From the NCBI RefSeq assembly GCF_036785885.1, contig NC_092323.1, positions 14,268,501-14,332,500 on the forward strand: a stretch of 64,000 bases of DNA, given 5' to 3'. Position 1 is the first letter of the stretch. Every line of letters begins with the position of its first letter. Position numbers and translations under genes: made by a program. Below are positions 59,369-64,000 of this stretch, piece by piece. This DNA comes from Coffea arabica (taxonomy: Eukaryota; Streptophyta; Magnoliopsida; Gentianales; Rubiaceae). The notes beneath the pieces are model-generated. The model had not been told where the DNA came from and made no database searches. It saw only the letters and a program-made list of their open reading frames with translations.

Positions 59369-60610
59369 ATGGCTAGGGCTCCGCCAAATTTTGGAGTGAA
59401 TTTAGATGACCCAGATGATGCAAGACAAGCCGCAACTGCTGTGTTAATACTATCGTGGCACTTTCAAACACATCAGGTTTCAAGGACAAGGCAGTTAGTC
59501 CATACATGCCCTTTCACAGGTCGGTGTTGGGTTGACGATCTATTGGGGGGAAAGTGCATTAGGATGCTTAACAACATGCGCATGAATGTGCCCACATTTA
59601 TTCAACTATGCCGGATATTACGTGAAGGAAGATACATTACTGAGGGCCCCTGTGATAGTGACTTTAGAGGAAGGAGTACCAATTGCTCTATATGGCGTGA
59701 GCCATGATTTGACACAAAAAGTGCTAGGTGAGCGATTTCAGCATTCCATTGAGACCATTCATCGACACGTGCGCCGCCTGTGCCAGTCCTTATTCCGATT
59801 AGCACCTATTGCACTCCGACATAGGAACACCGATACTACTCATCCTCGGATTCGGAATAATAGACGATTTTATCCCTAGTTTAAGGTACGCGCCTGCATC
59901 TTAAAACTAATAAGTTTCGAAATGCAAATTTAATTTACCATAGATTCAATATGTAGGATTGCATTGGGGTTATTGATGGAACACATGTCTCGGCAAGTAT
60001 GCCAAGAGAGGAACAGAATGCCTGTCGTAACAGAAAGGGCATGCTTTCACAAAATGTTTTAGCCGCATGTGACCACGATATGAGGTTCGTTTATGTCAGA
60101 GCTGGTTGGGAAGGTAGTGTCCATGATAGTCGTGTCTTATTGGATGCTATTTCCAATCCGGATGCAGTATTTTCAGTACCACCGGTTGGAAAATATTATG
60201 CAGTTGATGCAGCGTACAGGCACATGCCAGGATTCATGGCCCCTTTCAAGAGTGGTCCAGGAGGAAGATCACAGACTACACAGAAAGGATTCTTTAATCG
60301 CCGCCATTCTTTGGTTCGGAATATAATAGAGAGGACGTTTGGGGTATGGAAAATGAGGTTCAAAATTTTGGATGATCCTATGAAAAACTATCCTATTGAG
60401 GCACAGAGGAACATTGTAGTGGCGTGCAGTGTACTGCACAATTTTATAAGGGAGATGCAGCCATACGACGTCTACTTACCAGATGAAGTTAATATGGATG
60501 GCAGAGGTACCGAGGGAGTTCAAATGCCACAATTCCACGTCACTCCAGAAGCACTCCATGATTGGAAGGAATTACAAAATGCAACGGCTGATCACATGTA
60601 CCTTCACTGA
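59369..60610 (+). pseudogene. Harbinger DDE transposase (ORF2), disrupted
   Basis: PIF/Harbinger-type nuclease (HARBI1-like, DDE_Tnp_4 family) that cuts and pastes the element. The N-terminal part (59369-59620) carries the RMNVPTFIQLCRIL helix region. It continues in the +1 frame (LGERFQHSIETIHRHV), showing a 1-base frameshift near 59620-59626 at GAAGGAAG. A TAG at 59877-59879 replaces an expected sense codon in FYP-FK. A GT-AG intron (59886-59956) joins to 59957-60610. Catalytic triad visible: D in GVIDGTH, D in SVHDSRVL, E in NIIERTFGVWK. Two disabling changes and the broken ORF1 make this copy non-autonomous. Confidence 0.88.
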
Positions 60611-61318
60611 AATGAGTAGTATATAGTCCTCCAGGTCCTAGTTTTTTCATGCTGTCTACTTGATTCCCACGTAGCCCGTACTAGTTTCAGTTGTATAATA
60701 TGATATTTTTTTTTAATATTTGAGATGAATATTTGGTCATGTAGCAATTGAAGCCTTCTAGTCATGTACTTGTTTACCGGATTCCTTTCCACTTGTATGA
60801 ATGTAATATTTTCACAACTTCTCCAATTATTTGCATACAGGTTTTGAGATTCCATATTACTATGAAATATACGAAAATCTCCATGTTTACCTATTTAGAC
60901 ACAAGGTAGTTGAAAAAGTCATAATAATTTTGCTACAGTAGCATGGAGGACAATTTTTGGCTACAGGAATAAAAAAATGGCTAGTGAGAATTTTTTTTTT
61001 TAAGTTAAAGAAAAAAAAAATTTTTAGTTTAAAAAATTGCTACAGTAAAGTTTTTAAAAAACTTATACAGTAAGTTTTTCTACAACTTCTACAGTGATCT
61101 ATAGTAAAGTTTTAAACAAACTTCCAAAAAACTTAGGTTCCAAACGAGCCTTTGTTTTGCCCCCCATTTTCTAAATCGGGATCCGTTTTCTTAATCTGTC
61201 TTTTGGTTTAGGTTTAATTACATTATAATCCCTCAAAATACACATGTATCCCACCTTTTCCAATCACATTTTTTCATGCCAAGGTACACATAATTCAAAG
61301 CAACAAGTTACTATTATG

Positions 61319-61496
61319 TCCCCCCTGCGCGGAGCTCAAACGGTTTCCGTAGTCTACTCTTTAGGAGCAGGTCTCAGGTTCGTCTCTCGGGAGCTACCGT
61401 GCTGTGATCCTTGGAGCGGGCTTTCACAGCTTGAAAGTAGTCTGCCTTGCTCAGGTAATTCTGTCCAAATCAGGATACCTCCCAGTTGAAAAAAAA
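61319..61496 (+). mobile_element. tRNA-derived SINE, second family, full length
   Basis: Plus-strand body with A-box-like GAGCTCAAACGG, B-box-like CAGGTTCGTCTCT and poly-A tail. Flanked by a 14-bp direct repeat AAGTTACTATTATG at 61305-61318 and 61497-61510. Its body differs from the SINEs at 9597 and 27620. Confidence 0.85.
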
Positions 61497-61558
61497 AAGT
61501 TACTATTATGCTTTCAATTAATCATTTCTTGATGTGGCAAAAGAAAAGTAAAATATTT

Positions 61559-61694
61559 TATTTGGATTGTATGTTTTCATAAAAAATATTTTTAAAATAC
61601 TTTTTTATTGTAATATACTCTCTTGAAACATTTCTCAAATGCTCTTTTATTTCACATAATCATATTATTATAATAATTTAGCAATCGAAACAAG
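61559..61694. mobile_element. MITE-like remnant, TTTGGATTG ends
   Basis: TATTTGGATTGTATG at the left and AGCAATCGAAACAAGC at the right, with TTTTATTTCACATAATCA inside, resembling the TTTGGATAG family. Degenerate. Confidence 0.35.
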
Positions 61695-63226
61695 CTTAAA
61701 CAGACTTTTCACTTCATTTGCAAATTGCAGTTTTTCCTTATTCTGGTGAACGAGGTATTTGTCTTTCCAATTCTTATTAATTTTATGCATGTGGTATCAC
61801 ATATGCTCTCAATTTTCATCTTTACATAACTAGTGTATGTAAGATGATGAAATAAAAGTGAATTTGAGGGTGCATTTTGTAAGCATGTTGGCTTAAGCCA
61901 GCTTTATTACTAGGAAAAAAGAAGAATTGTGTTTGGGTGGTCCATGATAAGATAAACTTCATAAATGTTCTTTCTTTTTTTGAATATGGTTGAGTTTGAA
62001 TAGAGAGACTGGACTAAAGATTTGAAATCATTTCAAATGCCTCTAATCATTTACATTATTTAGAAGATATTTAGATTTGTAAATTATCAATTATTTTATT
62101 ATTTAAAATATATTTTAATAGTTGGCATATTACAAGTCCAAATGTCAATTAAGCGATCCAAACAATTGAAGCGATTTAAATAAATTTCAAATCTTTCGTC
62201 AAATTCCTCGATTCAAATAAAGGCAAGCGAATCGCTATCATTCATGAATGGTATTCTTGGGATTTCGTTAAGGTGCCCCTTCATTCATTTTTTTGTTGTG
62301 TACATTAATTTCAAGAGGTTAGAATCTTGTAAGTGTAAAGTTGCACAAGATGCTTTAATGATGTTGCGTTTAAGAGGTTAGAATCTTATATATGTAAAGT
62401 TGTACAAGATGCTTTAATGAAGTTACGTTTACGCTGTCTTTAACCATATAGATAAAGAAGGAAAGGCCCCTGCCACCTAGGATGGTCGTCCGCCCATGTG
62501 GCAATTGGAGATTGGCTGGAGGTGATATGGCACTTGGTTGTCCTTCCTCTTGTATTTGTTTGAGGGCTTTCCCCCGATAAACCAAACGACGTCGTCTGTT
62601 CCTTCTTTTTTCCTCTGTCTTTCAAACGTAGCAGCATCAATCAATGTCAAAAGCTCTTGAAGACTGGTTCCTATACAAAACTCCATTTTATCCTCTAGGC
62701 AAAACTCTATTTTTTCCATGAGACCCAGAAGTCTCCCCTCAATTTCCGGCATTTGATTGTACTTGGGAGAGATTGTAATCTCGATTGGAGGGTCCAGATT
62801 TTTTTCTTCTTCTGAGGAGTGGGTGCTTAGAATTTGATAGGCGATGGGCTCGAGATAGAAAATGGTTGGTAATCTTCTTCGCCTTCCACTCCCGGTTCTC
62901 TCTCTTGTTCTTCTTCATCTTCCTCCCTCCCTCGAGTCTCTTTATGGGTCTCTTTTTTTGTTTGGCTACTCACAAGTTTTATTTTCTCCCCTTCATTTTC
63001 CCTTTTTTTAATGCATGGTTTCTTCCCTTTTTGTTGCCGTGACTTTCCTGTAATTTTTTTTGGGGTAACTCAAAAAATCTTCAACAGCCTCTAAGAAGAG
63101 GAAATATAAGGGTTTTGTGTTGAAGTTTTTCTTTTGGGTTCCATTTGGTTTGTTTCTCATCATTTCATCCTATGCTGGTTTCTTTTTGCTCATACTTGCT
63201 TGCTGTGTTTGCTGGTGATTTCAGAC
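61695..63226. other. Intergenic region left of the right-edge gene
   Basis: Contains a tandem repeat (see next entry) and a minus-strand open frame at 62477-62752 (91 codons, MPEIEGRLLGLMEKIEF...) that I do not recognise and that has no splice or context support. From about 62785 the sequence becomes T-rich, as in leader introns. Confidence 0.4.
62310..62427. repeat. 59-bp tandem duplication
   Basis: AAGAGGTTAGAATCTT and ACAAGATGCTTTAATGA recur with a 59-bp offset (units 62310-62368 and 62369-62427), with a few mismatches. Confidence 0.8.
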
Positions 63227-63241
63227 CCCAACAGCTTGAGA

Positions 63242-63976
63242 ATGGGAGAGTTCTGCAGCGATTTCTCGAAAAATGCTAGGCTCAGGGATATGGTTGACGA
63301 AGAAGATGATGAAAAAGAGAGATTGAAGAAGGTCTGAAATTCTAGGGCTTGTAGCGGCCAAAACTTGATAGGCATGTGGATTCCTAAAGCACCTGATAAT
63401 TTTTTCCCCACAATTCGGGAAAATTTTATACTATGATGGCTCTAAAAATACAGAGTTTTCAATCTGAATCTATCAATTTTTTGTGCTCGCCCAGATTCTT
63501 CTCTCTCTCTCTCTCTCTCTCTGTATGTATGGGTCTCTGTTGGTAATCAGTTTTTCCATCGCTGCCTTCTGGACCTGGTGATGAGATCTTCTCTGAAGGT
63601 TCTTTTTTTATTTTTATTTGTTTTGATAATTTTTCCTTTTGTTGATATTTCTTTAATTTTTTATTAGTTATATTTTAATTTTTTTTGTGGTTCGATTTTT
63701 AAATCTTAAATTTTGGTGCTCTTTTTTTTTTTTTTTTTTTTTATCTGAAGCAAAAAATTTGTGCTAATTTTAGGGGTTCTATGGTGAGGTTTTAGGTTAT
63801 ATTCTTCGGGATTTAATTTTTGTGAGGCATTATGTTCCAGCCTTTTGTATGTAATAGTAAGTGAATATTTGACCGTCTCCTTCTACTAATATCTATTTCA
63901 TTGCCATTTGTAGTCTAAACATCATCTTGCATTTTTCCCTTGCAGAAGAGGTTATCCTCGATTTTGTTACATTACA
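63242..63976 (+). CDS. Possible 5' exons of an unidentified gene (partial)
   Basis: An acceptor-like TTTCAG (63221-63226) precedes an exon with ATG at 63242 (MGEFCSDFSKNARLRDMVDE...KERLKK), ending at 63331 before GT. A short exon 63946-63976, bounded by TTGCAG and GTATTT, would continue in phase 0 as KRLSSILLHY. The acidic, then basic, start is protein-like but I do not recognise it, and it could be a leader with a short upstream ORF. The gene would continue past the right edge. A (TC)n tract lies near 63499-63522 and a T-run at 63721-63742 in the putative intron. Confidence 0.3.
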
Positions 63977-64000
63977 GGTATTTTGCTCTCTTTTTTTGTA

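Larger units (their letters stand above)
49655..61150 (+). mobile_element. PIF/Harbinger DNA transposon, degraded, carrying a Copia insertion
   Basis: Two genes on one strand typify plant PIF/Harbinger elements: a Myb/SANT-like ORF1 and a DDE transposase ORF2. The right end (complement GGCTCGTTTGGAACCTAAG, from 61150) resembles GGGGTGTTCGAAACCCAAG at 49655. CTACAGTA-type subterminal motifs occur at 60930-61110. Net length without the Copia element is about 6.4 kb. The 3-bp TWA target duplication is not evident (flanks TCA and TTT). The left limit is uncertain: 49655-49765 could be a separate small Harbinger MITE, because GGGTTCCCTTGTTAAAC near 49746 also resembles an inverted end. Confidence 0.6.

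Noticed and set aside
62477-62752. 91-codon minus-strand ORF (MPEIEGRLLGL...)
   Set aside because: Not recognised, no promoter or splice context, and partly built on an imperfect internal DNA repeat; too weak to call a gene.
1-64000. CRISPR arrays, bacterial operons, integrons or phage
   Set aside because: The window is intron-rich plant nuclear DNA; the tandem repeats seen are short plant-type duplications without CRISPR spacing.

Overview
This window is nuclear DNA from a flowering plant, almost certainly a eudicot. It is AT-rich, its genes are split by many GT-AG introns, and it carries tRNA-derived SINEs, MITEs, Gypsy-like solo LTRs, a Ty1/Copia element and a PIF/Harbinger DNA transposon. 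Most protein evidence lies in short exons that become coherent only after splicing on the correct strand. No bacterial-type features, rRNA genes, tRNA genes or CRISPR arrays were seen.

Gene layout, left to right: (1) the first exon of an LRR receptor-like kinase, minus strand, running off the left edge; (2) a small two-exon phytosulfokine (PSK) precursor, plus strand, at 15.1-15.5 kb; (3) a complete 20-exon ABC1/COQ8-type atypical kinase matching Arabidopsis OSA1/ABC1K8, minus strand, 20.1-30.6 kb; (4) a complete 14-exon HEAT INTOLERANT 4 (HIT4)-like gene, plus strand, 34.6-41.4 kb; (5) a complete 5-exon CPR5-like gene encoding a five-pass nucleoporin-type membrane protein, minus strand, 42.7-49.6 kb; (6) at the right edge, possible first exons of an unidentified plus-strand gene. 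OSA1 and HIT4 are divergent and HIT4 and CPR5 are convergent. From memory, the RLK/HIT4 pair and the OSA1/CPR5/HIT4-like group lie in two separate blocks of Arabidopsis chromosome 5, so this window may keep an arrangement older than that duplication.

Mobile DNA: 2.26-8.79 kb is a pair of nested, related solo LTRs in opposite orientations, the inner one with a perfect 5-bp target duplication. Four SINE-type retroposons have clear long target duplications (9.6, 27.6, 31.1 and 61.3 kb). An 800-bp inverted-repeat transposon and several copies of one MITE family lie around the HIT4 promoter and elsewhere. From about 49.7 to 61.15 kb lies a PIF/Harbinger element with a Myb/SANT-like ORF1 and a DDE transposase, both now broken. 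A very young 5.1-kb Copia element, with LTRs that read as identical, sits inside ORF1 in the opposite orientation.

The genes are not an operon and have no obvious shared pathway. OSA1 (chloroplast envelope stress kinase), HIT4 (heat-induced chromatin decondensation), CPR5 (immunity and nuclear pore) and PSK (sulfated growth peptide) are all stress or growth regulators in their families. I found no convincing new multi-gene system. The most notable points are the PSK gene, the duplicated splice acceptor in OSA1, the AG...CT termini and rearranged RT region of the Copia element, and the transposon placed just upstream of CPR5.
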